Shown here: positions 25,564-35,052 of the stretch, piece by piece | How the letters are laid out: every line of letters starts with the position of its first letter | Numbering within the stretch: position 1 is the first letter of the stretch | Assembly: GCA_023388195.1 (NCBI GenBank) | Contig: JAEWGR010000007.1 | Location: forward strand, 1-56,208 | Direction: 5' to 3' | DNA from: Bacillota bacterium | GTDB lineage: Bacteria; Bacillota; Negativicutes; Sporomusales; Sporomusaceae | Length of the DNA: 56,208 bases | The notes under the pieces: generated by a model | Seen by the model: the letters and a program-made list of their open reading frames with translations, nothing else | Told to the model about the DNA's origin: nothing | Databases searched by the model: none | Program-made: the position numbers and the translations under genes

Positions 25564-26276
25564 GATATATTCCTCTCCTGCTTGTTATTCAGGCAAGCGC
25601 GCCCCGCCTTATTCCTTTCGGATGAAATCCTTATAATCACTCTTGCTAAGCTTGCAGGTAAAAGGGCATACTGGCAATTTTTTTACCAGTATATCATTTA
25701 CCGGCAAAGTAAAAATCGAGTATTCTATATTTTGCATGATCATTTCTATATTATAAAATTTCCGCGCTGAATCTCAAATTCTACTCTGTTTATACTGCTG
25801 TGATTTCCTTATCACTTACGACGGCTCCATTATAAAACTGATTTTAAAGGAATAATATTGATTGGGCAGGGTAGAACAATTATTTAATGACCAGCTCTTA
25901 TTCGGATTTATCCCCTGGGGTGCACTTACGCCATTTTATTAGTTTCATCTATTTTCAGAGCCAGCTGGAGATTTTCTCTTCTTGTTCAGGGTCTCCCCCT
26001 ACTATCCGATAGTCCAAATATTTCACGTTATGCTTAATGGCCCTGTCTGCTTTATCGGGTTTATGGAAAGTGACCCAAGAGAAATACCCAAACCCCCGAT
26101 GCTCAATTGGTCTATGATGTCTTTGCCACTACGAATACTAATTTGCACAATATTCATTATTTCGATTGAAAGGGTGGTGAATTTTAAAATGTTCTAATTG
26201 ACGTGATCATTACAATCTTTATATTAATGTGCCTATTATTATAATACAGTTCCCTGTCCATGTTTTATTAGAATTT
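25564..26276. other. AT-rich gap with a probable decayed coding fragment
   Basis: About 700 bases between the UDP-glucuronate epimerase and galE. The only gene-like content is the fragment at 25955-26128. The rest holds the galE leader and nothing else I can support. Confidence 0.6.
25955..26128 (-). pseudogene. Fragment of a decayed gene, 57 codons without a start
   Basis: On the minus strand a frame of 57 codons reads protein-like: HRGFGYFSWVTFHKPDKADR, then AIKHNVKYLDYRIVGGDPEQ, ending EEKISSWL. It is cut by a stop codon upstream and has no plausible start or ribosome site. The composition is typical of a real globular protein. I do not recognise the family. It is most likely the C-terminal remnant of a gene lost from the polysaccharide locus. 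Confidence 0.4.
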
Positions 26277-27326
26277 TCAGTCCGTAGCGTTACATTTATA
26301 ATACCCGCAATACCACTCGGCAAACCGCTGCAGTCCAGTTGCGATCGTTGTCTTAGGTTTAAAACCTATAGCTTGTTGTAATAAATCAGTTGATGCAAAG
26401 GTAGCAGGTACATCACCAGGCTTGATCGGCTCAAATATCTTATCAAATACTACCACATTACCTATAGCCTTACTTAAGCTGTGCTCCAGCGTTTCAATAA
26501 ATACCATCAACTTTTCAGGGTTATTGTTTCCTATATTAAAGACTCGGTGTGGAACCGTGTTATCCCCCCCAAGGGAAGGGTTACAAAGAAGTCGCTGAAT
26601 GCCTTCCACAATGTCATCAATGTAAGTAAAGTCTCGATAAAGATCATTTTCAAAATTACCGTTATTGAATATCTTAATCGGTTCTCCCGAAAAATATTTT
26701 TGAGTGAAACTGAAATACGCCATATCCGGCCTTCCCATAGGTCCATACACTGTGAAAAATCGTAATCCGGTTGCGGGAATATTATAGAGATGACTATAAG
26801 TATAGGCCATCAGTTCATTGGACTTTTTAGTGGCTGCATAGAGCGAAACAGGATTGTCCACAAAATCGGATTCAGAAAATGGCACTTTTTTGTTTGCACC
26901 ATAGACAGAGCTAGACGAGGCGTAAACCAGGTGGTCTACAGGATGATGACGACAGGCTTCAAGGATATTGAAGAAGCCGATAACGTTACTTTCAATGTAT
27001 GTTTCCGGTTTTTCTATTGAATACCGTACACCGGCCTGGGCCGCTAAGTTAATTGCAATATCGGGCTTATACTGTTCAAAAGTCTTATTTATAGTATCTT
27101 TATTTGATATGTCACCCTTAATAAAGGTAAATTTCTCATAAGGACTGAGCAACGCTAACCGAGCATATTTAAGGTGAACGTCATAATAATCATTTATATT
27201 ATCAATACCGATGACGTGGCAACCCTGCTCTAATAATTTCTTAGATAAGAAATAACCGATGAAGCCAGCGGTACCAGTTATGAGATAAGTTTTTCTTTTA
27301 TCTAGAGGTTTGTAAGCTGATGTCAT
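26277..27326 (-). CDS. UDP-glucuronate 4-epimerase-like protein
   Basis: This is a short-chain dehydrogenase-type sugar nucleotide epimerase of 349 residues. The NAD motif is GTAGFIGYFLS. The segment GIDNINDYYDVHLKYARL is typical of enzymes that turn UDP-glucuronate into UDP-galacturonate. SSSSVYG, YAATKKSNELMAYTY with the catalytic Tyr-Lys, and GLRFFTVYGPMGRPDMA follow. It is directly downstream of UDP-glucose dehydrogenase (36 bases), so the two would make UDP-glucuronate and then UDP-galacturonate. The ribosome site (AAAGGAG) is somewhat far from the ATG. Confidence 0.93.
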   Translation of the reverse strand: MTSAYKPLDKRKTYLITGTAGFIGYFLSKKLLEQGCHVIGIDNINDYYDVHLKYARLALLSPYEKFTFIKGDISNKDTINKTFEQYKPDIAINLAAQAGVRYSIEKPETYIESNVIGFFNILEACRHHPVDHLVYASSSSVYGANKKVPFSESDFVDNPVSLYAATKKSNELMAYTYSHLYNIPATGLRFFTVYGPMGRPDMAYFSFTQKYFSGEPIKIFNNGNFENDLYRDFTYIDDIVEGIQRLLCNPSLGGDNTVPHRVFNIGNNNPEKLMVFIETLEHSLSKAIGNVVVFDKIFEPIKPGDVPATFASTDLLQQAIGFKPKTTIATGLQRFAEWYCGYYKCNATD

Positions 27327-27362
27327 TGGGATTGTTCTCTCCTTTGGAAATAAGTAGATTTA

Positions 27363-28679
27363 CTAACTTCTACCAATAGAGTAATATTCGACTCCTGCCG
27401 CTTTCATCTCTCTACTGCCATATATATTTCTTCCATCATACACTAAAGGTGTTTTCATCAGTTGCTTATATTCTTCCGGCTTGAAAGCTTTTATTTCAGC
27501 CCATTCAGTAAAAACAAAACAGACATTAGCTCCAGCTAAAGCTTCTTCTACATTCTCAACATACTTAATACTACCTCTCCCATGTTGCCCTTCTGAATAT
27601 ACGTTTCTGAAGTTTTCCTCTCCCACCGGGTCATAAGCATAAATATCTGCCCCCTGTGTCAACAATAAAGGTATATTTTCAAGGGATGGCGCTTCCCGCA
27701 AATCATCAGTTCCTGGCTTAAATGTCAGACCAAGAACAGCTACTTTCAAACCATTAAATGTAATTAATCTTTTACATGCTTTCTTATAGAGCATTACCTT
27801 TTGTTCCGTATTTACGTCAATAGCCGCTTTAACGGTTCTTAGTTCATAACCGTATTGTTTTGCAAGATACTCTAACGCTTTGGTGTCTTTTGGAAAACAG
27901 GAACCACCATACCCGATACCAGCGTTTAAAAATTTGCTGCCTATCCGATCATCAAAACTCATGCCTCTAGCCACATCCTGAATATCAGCACCCACTAATT
28001 CACAAAGATTGGCAATATCATTCATATAAGAAATTTTTAAGGCAAGAAAATCATTAGAGGCATATTTTATCATTTCGGCAGACCTTCTGCTAACCGAGAC
28101 AATCGGTAAGTTAAATGGTTCATATATTTTTGTAAGCATTTCTTCAGCCCATTTACTTTCAGTGCCGATAATTATTCTTGCCGCCTGGAGGGTATCGCGC
28201 ACTGCTGTGCCTTGTGCCAAAAACTCTGGGTTCGAAGCTATTTCAACCTTTACATCATTAACTAGGAAATCTTTGATAAACTGCTCCACTTTATCATTTG
28301 TACCAACAGGAACTGTCGATTTTACAACTACGAGGCAATCTTTTTCTATAGTTTCAGCTATTTGCCTTGCAACTGTGGCTATATAGGAAAGGTTGGCAGA
28401 ACCATCGGGCTGTTCTGGGGTACCAACGCCAATAAAGATAGCGTCGGCTTCTTTATAAGCCGAAGTATAGTCGGTGGTATAGACCAGCTTACCAGCATCA
28501 TAATGTTTTTGCATTAATTCTTCAAGGCCAGCCTCATAAATCGGTGAGATACCCCGTTTCATGATATTTATTTTGTCTTCATCAATATCTATACAGGTCA
28601 CTTGGTGACCTACTTCAGCAAAACAGACACCTGCCACTAATCCAACGTAGCCGGTTCCAACTACTGCTATTTTATACAT
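27363..28679 (-). CDS. ugd: UDP-glucose 6-dehydrogenase
   Basis: This enzyme oxidises UDP-glucose twice with NAD to give UDP-glucuronate. The N-terminal Rossmann motif is VVGTGYVGLVAGVCFAEVGH. The catalytic cysteine lies in GYGGSCFPKDTKALEYLAKQ near residue 260. The C-terminal UDP-binding domain includes LTFKPGTDDLREAPS. The 438-residue length is normal. An AAAGGAAG site precedes the ATG. It supplies acidic sugars to the polysaccharide made by the neighbouring locus. Confidence 0.97.
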   Translation of the reverse strand: MYKIAVVGTGYVGLVAGVCFAEVGHQVTCIDIDEDKINIMKRGISPIYEAGLEELMQKHYDAGKLVYTTDYTSAYKEADAIFIGVGTPEQPDGSANLSYIATVARQIAETIEKDCLVVVKSTVPVGTNDKVEQFIKDFLVNDVKVEIASNPEFLAQGTAVRDTLQAARIIIGTESKWAEEMLTKIYEPFNLPIVSVSRRSAEMIKYASNDFLALKISYMNDIANLCELVGADIQDVARGMSFDDRIGSKFLNAGIGYGGSCFPKDTKALEYLAKQYGYELRTVKAAIDVNTEQKVMLYKKACKRLITFNGLKVAVLGLTFKPGTDDLREAPSLENIPLLLTQGADIYAYDPVGEENFRNVYSEGQHGRGSIKYVENVEEALAGANVCFVFTEWAEIKAFKPEEYKQLMKTPLVYDGRNIYGSREMKAAGVEYYSIGRS

Positions 28680-28951
28680 TTTAAGATCTTCCTTTGCATT
28701 TTACACAGTATTTAAAATCCTAACAGCTTCTATAACTTGTTCTCCAAAACTAGAATATATATCTTGTAAATATACATACAAACCCTACTTTCCGCAGTCA
28801 CCATAAGAAATAAGATTGTGTTGGAATTTTCTTCAACAGAAGTATTTTGAGAGTAATAGTTTTTTAATCAAATTATATTTGCTATTAGTTGAAGCCATAG
28901 CACACTATTTAAGTCAATTGATCCTTCTCAGAACCTAACTAGCATAATTGC

Positions 28952-29581
28952 TTAAAAGTTTTTATGAGTCGTTACATTAGTAGAGCCTTTCCAAATTAAT
29001 GATCGTAATGTTCCTATAATCAAACACAAATCGCCCCATGTTGAATGTTCTCGCACATACTGCAAGTAATAGGTTTGTTTGATTGGAATAATTACTTCTA
29101 AGTACGTTTTTTCTGGATCGACGGATTGGCCGAGTAATCGATTTTCATCTTTAAAATAAATTGAAGCATAATCCGTAATCCCTGGTAACACTGAAAGAAT
29201 TACATTTTTAATTTCTTCAGGATAATTATTCATATATTGGGGAACCTCAGGACGTGGACCCACAAGACTCATTTCACCCAAAAGCACATTTAAAAGTTGG
29301 GGAAGTTCATCTAACTTGTATTTCCGTAAATACTTACCACTTAATGTAATCCTTTGATCTTCTCCTACTGTTAGTTGACTCCCTTGTACTTCAGCATTTT
29401 TGATCATAGTACGAAATTTATAAATATGAAACTGCTTTCCATACAAACCAACCCTAATCTGGCGAAAAAAAATTGGCCCAGGTGAATCAATCTTAATCCA
29501 AAAAGATATTACGCAAAATAAAGGTAACAATATGATTATTCCTGGTATAGTAAAAAACAAATCAAATATTCTTTTTATCAC
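28952..29581 (-). CDS. Priming sugar-phosphate transferase (undecaprenyl-phosphate linked)
   Basis: This is a PglC/WcaJ-type monotopic phosphoglycosyltransferase that moves a sugar-1-phosphate from a UDP-sugar to undecaprenyl phosphate to start a repeat unit. It has only the catalytic module of 209 residues: one N-terminal membrane-associated helix, then SPGPIFFRQIRVGLYGKQFH, YKFRTM, the DELPQLLNVLLGEMSLVGPR-type core and PGITDYASI. It starts at GTG one base past the aminotransferase stop codon. With the aminotransferase and dehydratase of the locus, the first sugar may be a diamino- or amino-dideoxyhexose. Confidence 0.94.
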   Translation of the reverse strand: MIKRIFDLFFTIPGIIILLPLFCVISFWIKIDSPGPIFFRQIRVGLYGKQFHIYKFRTMIKNAEVQGSQLTVGEDQRITLSGKYLRKYKLDELPQLLNVLLGEMSLVGPRPEVPQYMNNYPEEIKNVILSVLPGITDYASIYFKDENRLLGQSVDPEKTYLEVIIPIKQTYYLQYVREHSTWGDLCLIIGTLRSLIWKGSTNVTTHKNF

Positions 29582-29582
29582 A

Positions 29583-30734
29583 TTAGGTCAATATCTCCTT
29601 AACAGCACAAATAACACGATCCTGATCCTCTATTTCCATTTTCGTATATAAAGGTAGACTAACCGCACATTCATAAGAGTGTAGCGCATTGGGAAAATCC
29701 ATAGATTTATAATTATATGCATCGCGCCAGTATGGTTGTAGATGCAAAGGAATAAAATGGACACTACACCCAATACCCTTTTTAGCCATGTGCTGAATAA
29801 AATCTTCTCTGGAGATTGTAACTTCCTCATTTAACCGAATGACATACAGATGCCAAGAATGAACATCCCCTTGGGGAGGCGTTGGTGGTAGTGTCAATGG
29901 CAAAGTTCTAAATGCTTCATTATAGCGAGCAGCCAAATCACTTCGTTTTTGTTGAAATTGCCATGCCTTTCTTAGCTGGTGAATACCTATTGAAGATGCA
30001 ATATCAGTTAAATTATATTTATATCCTGGTGCTATAACGTCATAGTGCCAAGATGTTTTGTTCGATGTGTACCTATCGAACACGTCCCGGCTGATTCCAT
30101 GAAGACGCATTGTCCTACAACGCATAGCTATTTCAGGGGATCGAGTTAGAATCATCCCGCCCTCCCCCGTAGTAACAGTCTTAGTTGCATAAAAACTATA
30201 GACCGCAGCATCACTATCTAATGAGCCAATTATTTTGTTTTGATAGACAGAAGGAAGAGCGTGTGCTGCATCCTCTATAACTTTAAGGTTATATTTTCGG
30301 GCAATATTTAATACTGCGTTCATATCGCATGATAATCCAGCAAAATGTACAGGGATAATAGCTTTAGTTCTTGGTGTTATCGCTTGTTCAATTTTAGCAG
30401 CATCAATATTGAATGTATTGCTATCAATGTCTACAAATACAGGATGGGCTCCTAAATAGCGTACGACTTCTGCTGTCGAGGTAAAGGTATATGGGGTAGT
30501 TATAACTTCGTCACCATTATTTACTCCTATAGCTTCCAAAACTAGATGCAAACCGGCAGTTGCAGAGTTAACAGCTACAGACTCTCTTCTACCACCAATG
30601 AATTCCGAAAAATCACTCTCAAAATTTAATGTTTTTTTCCCCGTCGTTATCCAGCCTGATCGTAATGTATCTACAACTTCATTAATTTCATCCTCACCTA
30701 TATCGGGTAATGCAAAAGGCAAAAAATCTTTCAA
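29583..30734 (-). CDS. DegT/DnrJ/EryC1/StrS sugar aminotransferase
   Basis: This is a PLP-dependent enzyme that puts an amino group on a 4-keto nucleotide sugar. Family signs are PFALPDIGEDEINEVVDTLR near the start, TPYTFTSTAEVVRYLGA, VIEDAAHALPS and the PLP lysine in SFYATKTVTTGEGG. The frame is open to a GTG at 30749, but the TTG at 30734 has a GGGGAG site at good spacing and aligns with the usual N-terminus, giving 383 residues. The probable substrate is the product of the UDP-GlcNAc 4,6-dehydratase encoded at 39855-41762. It is followed by the priming transferase. Confidence 0.93.
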   Translation of the reverse strand: MKDFLPFALPDIGEDEINEVVDTLRSGWITTGKKTLNFESDFSEFIGGRRESVAVNSATAGLHLVLEAIGVNNGDEVITTPYTFTSTAEVVRYLGAHPVFVDIDSNTFNIDAAKIEQAITPRTKAIIPVHFAGLSCDMNAVLNIARKYNLKVIEDAAHALPSVYQNKIIGSLDSDAAVYSFYATKTVTTGEGGMILTRSPEIAMRCRTMRLHGISRDVFDRYTSNKTSWHYDVIAPGYKYNLTDIASSIGIHQLRKAWQFQQKRSDLAARYNEAFRTLPLTLPPTPPQGDVHSWHLYVIRLNEEVTISREDFIQHMAKKGIGCSVHFIPLHLQPYWRDAYNYKSMDFPNALHSYECAVSLPLYTKMEIEDQDRVICAVKEILT

Positions 30735-30769
30735 ATCCTCACTCCCCACATTTTGCTAATTTCTTTAAG

Positions 30770-31597
30770 TTATTCTCTAAGATGCGTATAACACATTTTT
30801 TTGTATCTGGGTGGCAACAATAGTAAAATTGAATACGCTAACGCATAAAAATAACCTTTTAATCCAAAAGAAAATTCCTTTGAAATCTTTGCCTTTAACT
30901 TAAAATCATAAATTGCTTTTTTAAGTCCAGATCGTCTCTGATAAAAATTACTATTCACACGAACTTTAACCAGTGGCATTTCCAAATTATGAAATATACA
31001 GCCTGATTTAAAACCATTAAACCATAACGCACTATCTTCATTTAATATTGTATCAGTGGGATATAATCCAGCTTTCTCAAAAAAAGTACGTCTAAAGAAT
31101 ACTGTCATATGTGCCATAGGGCATCTTTTTTTCATAAAAGAAAAAATTTCTTCATGTTGTTCCGGATATCGCACGATTTGCTCTACTCCTGCATCTTCAT
31201 GAAACTCAAGCATCCAACTACCCACAACATCAATATTCTTATGTGATTCCATAAACTCAAATTGCAGTTTTAGCCTTTGTGGTAGACATATATCATCTGC
31301 ATCCATTCTTACTAAATATTTGTAGCCTGATTTCATTGCTTGGTTCACTAACTCGTTTAAAGAAAACGCGAGACCCATATTCCGGGATCTCTTCCCAACA
31401 TACATAATCTTTCCAGAATGTAATAAAGTGTCCAGATAATTTTCGACATCATCAGATAACGGACCATCCTGCTGTACAAAAATATCAAAATCTTGAAAAG
31501 TCTGCGTAACCAATGATTGAAACATTGTTCTCAGATTATCTATTGTATCATTTTTATAACACGAAATTAACATTACTACCGAATGCTTACTGTTCAA
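30770..31597 (-). CDS. Family 2 glycosyltransferase
   Basis: This is a GT-A fold inverting glycosyltransferase. The N-terminal strand VVMLISCYKND, the acidic DGPLSDD region and the metal-binding YLVRMDADDICLPQRLKLQ are present, followed by DVVGSWMLEF. A weakly hydrophobic C-terminal segment (YFYALAYSILLLLPPRY) may lie on the membrane. The TTG at 31597 has a GGAGG site 6 bases away and gives 275 residues; the open frame before it is not needed. Donor and acceptor cannot be told from the sequence. The gene is markedly AT-rich. Confidence 0.9.
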   Translation of the reverse strand: MNSKHSVVMLISCYKNDTIDNLRTMFQSLVTQTFQDFDIFVQQDGPLSDDVENYLDTLLHSGKIMYVGKRSRNMGLAFSLNELVNQAMKSGYKYLVRMDADDICLPQRLKLQFEFMESHKNIDVVGSWMLEFHEDAGVEQIVRYPEQHEEIFSFMKKRCPMAHMTVFFRRTFFEKAGLYPTDTILNEDSALWFNGFKSGCIFHNLEMPLVKVRVNSNFYQRRSGLKKAIYDFKLKAKISKEFSFGLKGYFYALAYSILLLLPPRYKKMCYTHLRE

Positions 31598-31646
31598 AAT
31601 TAACCTCCAATCACAATCACAATACCGTAATGATATCATTGTTTAA

Positions 31647-32765
31647 TTATTTGATACCGCTATTCGTAACTTCCATATAAAGTCGCTGGTAGAGCTTGCT
31701 CATTATAGTTGAACTCATAATATGACGAATTGCTGATTCAGCATTTTTAGAGAAAGGAACCAAATTTCTATTAATCATTTCATTAAGCACTCGCGCCATG
31801 TCGTTAGCATCACCAGCATGAAATATATCTCCTATGCTACCTGAAACTTGAAAAATTTCTTGGTGAGGTTTTATATCAGAAAGTACCACCGGTAAACCGA
31901 CTGCCATTGCCTCTAATACAGAATTAGGTATTCCTTCAGCAAGTGATGATGATACATATATATCGGAAGCTCTTAACCAATCAACTACGTTATTTACCTT
32001 GCCTGGCAAAATAACATATTCACAACTCAACTCCCTACAGGACTCAAATAGTTCTCCATCTCCAACCAAAATCAATCTATTCTCGCTATTTCCCAACACC
32101 ATATTAAAAGCCTTTATGGTAGTAAGTGGATCTTTACGCTTCATAAGATGCCCAGTAGTTATAAAAACACACGCTTTTTCCGGAATTCCAAGTTGATTTC
32201 GCAGTTTAATTTTTTGTATTTTATCAATTGGAAAAAAATGATTGTTGTCTATTCCGTTTCTGATTGAGAACGCTGGCAAATTGTGATTATCCTTTAAATA
32301 ATCTTTCACACTATCTGAACAGCCTACTACCTTTTCAAGTCTTCTAAGAGCTTCTATATGTTTACGAGCAGCTAATTTGCCGATTATTCCGCCATACGCC
32401 ATCACATAATCTTTAGCGATAAAACAACGAACAGTTGAAATTCTAGGATAATCAGATAAATAGCGGCTTACATATATGTCAGGACGTAATCCACAACTAT
32501 GTATTACATCGGGCTGAATTGCCGAAACCATTTTTTCAAAAGCATTTGCACCAAAAAGCAGCAACCGCAAACGCGAAGTCCCGAGTGTTTTGATTTCGAC
32601 ATTAAACTTCTCAAAGTCTTTTAATTGTGAGTTTGGCTTTTCAAGAGATAGAGTAAGAATAATAGGTTTAAAGACAGATCGGTCAAGACCCGAGATTAAT
32701 CCTTTTAATTGATTTGTTGGCCCACATCGCTCTAGAGTTGAAACTATATATAATACAGTTATCAT
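31647..32765 (-). CDS. Family 4 glycosyltransferase
   Basis: This is a GT-B fold retaining glycosyltransferase of 372 residues. The N-terminal domain begins MITVLYIVSTLERCGPTNQL. The C-terminal donor-binding domain shows VFITTGHLMKRKDPLTTIKA and VSSSLAEGIPNSVLEAMAVG with the usual E-x7-E pattern. A CGGAG site precedes the ATG. It is co-directional with the neighbouring GT2 (49-base gap). Donor sugar is unknown. Confidence 0.93.
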   Translation of the reverse strand: MITVLYIVSTLERCGPTNQLKGLISGLDRSVFKPIILTLSLEKPNSQLKDFEKFNVEIKTLGTSRLRLLLFGANAFEKMVSAIQPDVIHSCGLRPDIYVSRYLSDYPRISTVRCFIAKDYVMAYGGIIGKLAARKHIEALRRLEKVVGCSDSVKDYLKDNHNLPAFSIRNGIDNNHFFPIDKIQKIKLRNQLGIPEKACVFITTGHLMKRKDPLTTIKAFNMVLGNSENRLILVGDGELFESCRELSCEYVILPGKVNNVVDWLRASDIYVSSSLAEGIPNSVLEAMAVGLPVVLSDIKPHQEIFQVSGSIGDIFHAGDANDMARVLNEMINRNLVPFSKNAESAIRHIMSSTIMSKLYQRLYMEVTNSGIK

Positions 32766-32788
32766 TATTGTACTCCGTTTAAAATAAA

Positions 32789-33403
32789 TTAAAGGTCAAA
32801 ATACTTTGGATAATCAATATTATTAATGAAGTCATCTGCCCCTTTATAAGATACAATCTTAGCTGGAGCACCAACTAAAACAGCATTGTCGGGAACGTCT
32901 CTTGTTACTACACTATTTGCACCGATAGCAACATTATTACCAACCGTGATATTTCCAATGATTACAGCACCAGCACCGATATATACATGATTACCAAGCT
33001 TAGGACATCCTCTCTTGTGCCCCCTACCAGCAATCCCTAATGTCACCCCCTGTGATATATTGCAGTTTCGCCCAAAAATACAATCGGGATGAACGATGAT
33101 TCCACCATGATGTCCTATATACAAACCAGACCCTACTTCAGCTCGAAAGGGGATATTAATTCCAAATTTCAACTTCTTACACGCCCAAATATACCAAACA
33201 AGTGGAAATAAGATTTTTCGTAATACGCCTACATCATCATAATATCGTACAATACGCATCCAAACTGAATACTGAAATCCTGGTATCATAAAATAAGCTT
33301 TTATGAAACTCCACAGATTTATATTTTGACAATAGCGGTAGAGGTCAGATTTAATTAATCTTAATGTAGTTTTGTATGATATTACATCCAAACTAGCTTT
33401 CAT
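32789..33403 (-). CDS. Serine acetyltransferase-like hexapeptide acyltransferase
   Basis: This is a left-handed beta-helix acetyltransferase of the CysE-like group. The hexapeptide region starts at GSGLYIGHHGGIIVHPDCIF and continues through GNHVYIGAGAVIIGNITVG to GANSVVTRDVPDNAVLVGAP. In polysaccharide loci such enzymes usually O-acetylate a sugar. The frame is open to an ATG at 33448, overlapping the upstream gene by 23 bases but without a ribosome site. The ATG at 33403 has TGAGGT at about 11 bases and is preferred (204 residues). Both starts remain possible. Confidence 0.88.
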   Translation of the reverse strand: MKASLDVISYKTTLRLIKSDLYRYCQNINLWSFIKAYFMIPGFQYSVWMRIVRYYDDVGVLRKILFPLVWYIWACKKLKFGINIPFRAEVGSGLYIGHHGGIIVHPDCIFGRNCNISQGVTLGIAGRGHKRGCPKLGNHVYIGAGAVIIGNITVGNNVAIGANSVVTRDVPDNAVLVGAPAKIVSYKGADDFINNIDYPKYFDL

Positions 33404-33425
33404 ATGTTTATTTAACCTCAAAATT

Positions 33426-34652
33426 CTATACTTTTTTTTTGAAAGCATGAATTCTTAAAATTTTTATAATCTTGCTAACTACAGCAAGGCTATAAACTCG
33501 AATATATTCAACTACACCAATTATTAATCGTAGTTTCTTTTTTTGTTTCAATTCCTTTTGTTCTTCAATTCGCTTTGCAATTATAGTTTCAATATGTTTT
33601 CCCGCATAACGGATATCATACATCAGCTGCACTTGAGCAGAAGTGGCTGTATTTTTTGTAAAGTCATACGTTCCAGCGATCAAAGCTTCCACGATAGATT
33701 CAAGTTCCTTATATTCTAAGTGATTAGTTATACTTCTGCCTGAAAAATTAAATTTAGCTAAATTTAATATGGTATCGTTGGTACAAAGTGACATCTTACG
33801 GTCTTCACCAACTACTATACCTAAGCGCCCCATCATTAGCGGCTCAATTACACTTCTCCCCTTTCCAAAGACTATATGTGCTTGGAGGAAAAGGGGTTTC
33901 ATATTATTTACGTAACCAAGCACATACACAAATTCGCCACCAGCTCTTAAATTAGCCTGTGAAGCCATCTGTTTAACCTGATTATAGCATTCTCCATCAC
34001 CAGCAATATCCAGTTGCAACAAATTGCCGAAAGTTCTATATAACCTCTCTGCTATTTCAATAGTAAGTTGAATCGATGCTATTTTTGAAGAATCTAGCCT
34101 TGAGGGCAACAACAGTTTCAATGTTTCACCTTGGTTCAGATGTAAATGACATTGATCCTTAGTTTCAACTGGCTTTATACTGAGCCTGTTAGTGACGACA
34201 TCTATGCGTGAGGAATTATATCCTTGTGCAATAAGTTCTGATCGATTCTCCTCACTGAAAACAAGTATATGCTCATCCCGCATCACTTGACGCATATAAC
34301 TGACCATTTCCCCACCAACATAAACATAAAGAGCTGGTAATCCAAAATATCTAGAGACAAGCTTCCCAAATATGCTTTCATAACCAGTCCAAAACACTAA
34401 GAAGTCAGGTTCTATTTTTTTTAGCTCATTGGTAAGCATCCAATAAACCTTTAAATTTCGTATAGGCTGATGAATATCGAACGGTGGCAAATTGAATGGA
34501 ATTATTCCTTCCTCTATAAACCTACCTTCACAGTTACTATATTTTCCAGAGACAAATATCTCATTCCCTGCCTGCTTCAATAATTTGATATACTCCAACA
34601 TAGAAAGAGGAGCACCGCCACTAAAGGACATAACCTTAAAGAAGATTTTCAT
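33426..34652 (-). CDS. Glycosyltransferase of the GT4 type
   Basis: This is a GT-B fold protein of 408 residues. The N-terminus MKIFFKVMSFSGGAPLSMLEY resembles GT4 enzymes (a glycine-rich donor loop; read as MKIFFKVMSFSGG, APLSMLEY). The C-terminal part contains LLLPSRLDSSKIASIQLTIE and GKGRSVIEPLMMGRLGIVVG with the expected glutamate. The last about 40 residues are basic and hydrophobic and may bind the membrane. The ATG at 34652 has an AAGGAG site; a TTG two codons earlier is discarded. It is separated from the flippase gene by a 400-base gap. Confidence 0.88.
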   Translation of the reverse strand: MKIFFKVMSFSGGAPLSMLEYIKLLKQAGNEIFVSGKYSNCEGRFIEEGIIPFNLPPFDIHQPIRNLKVYWMLTNELKKIEPDFLVFWTGYESIFGKLVSRYFGLPALYVYVGGEMVSYMRQVMRDEHILVFSEENRSELIAQGYNSSRIDVVTNRLSIKPVETKDQCHLHLNQGETLKLLLPSRLDSSKIASIQLTIEIAERLYRTFGNLLQLDIAGDGECYNQVKQMASQANLRAGGEFVYVLGYVNNMKPLFLQAHIVFGKGRSVIEPLMMGRLGIVVGEDRKMSLCTNDTILNLAKFNFSGRSITNHLEYKELESIVEALIAGTYDFTKNTATSAQVQLMYDIRYAGKHIETIIAKRIEEQKELKQKKKLRLIIGVVEYIRVYSLAVVSKIIKILRIHAFKKKV

Positions 34653-35052
34653 GTCCAAACTCCTTCTTGCAAATATAATCTTTTTTTAAAGGGGCGCCAA
34701 GCGAAGATTTCGCAAAGCTCTATATCTGATTACAACGCTATTTGACCCAACTATGCACTACTGCCAGCTACTATACCGCCAAAAATTTTGATAACGGAAG
34801 ATAATACTGACTAAAAAACAATTAGCCTAAGCACCCACAAACTTATCTCCTAATTGATAAGTAGTAGCCTAATTTCCGCTCGCATCAATAAAACTCGTCG
34901 AAGTATATACATTGTAAACACTACTCAAACATTGCCATTTTCTCCAATTTCTCCTTAATACTGAATAGGCTTACGATTTAATATGCAAGCACAGAGACAG
35001 GGCATTACTAGACTACTTCCTCTTTCTTGTACCAAGATAATTTAAAAATCTA
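34653..35052. other. AT-rich gap, possible decayed reading frame
   Basis: No intact gene is seen between the flippase and the GT4 gene. On the minus strand a good AAGGAG site is followed by ATG but the frame stops after five codons. Further along, short protein-like stretches such as MYILRRVLLMRAEIRLLLIN are broken by stops. This may be a decayed gene; the evidence is weak. A GGCGGTAT resembling the start of an ops element also lies here but is probably chance. Confidence 0.35.

Noticed and set aside
25982..26197. 71-codon plus-strand frame in the gap before galE
   Set aside because: It is the antisense of a more protein-like minus-strand fragment and has no ribosome site.
34772..34800. GGCGGTAT on the minus strand, like the ops element of RfaH-dependent operons
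   Set aside because: Only eight bases with the last one wrong, and no JUMPstart context; likely chance in a decayed region.
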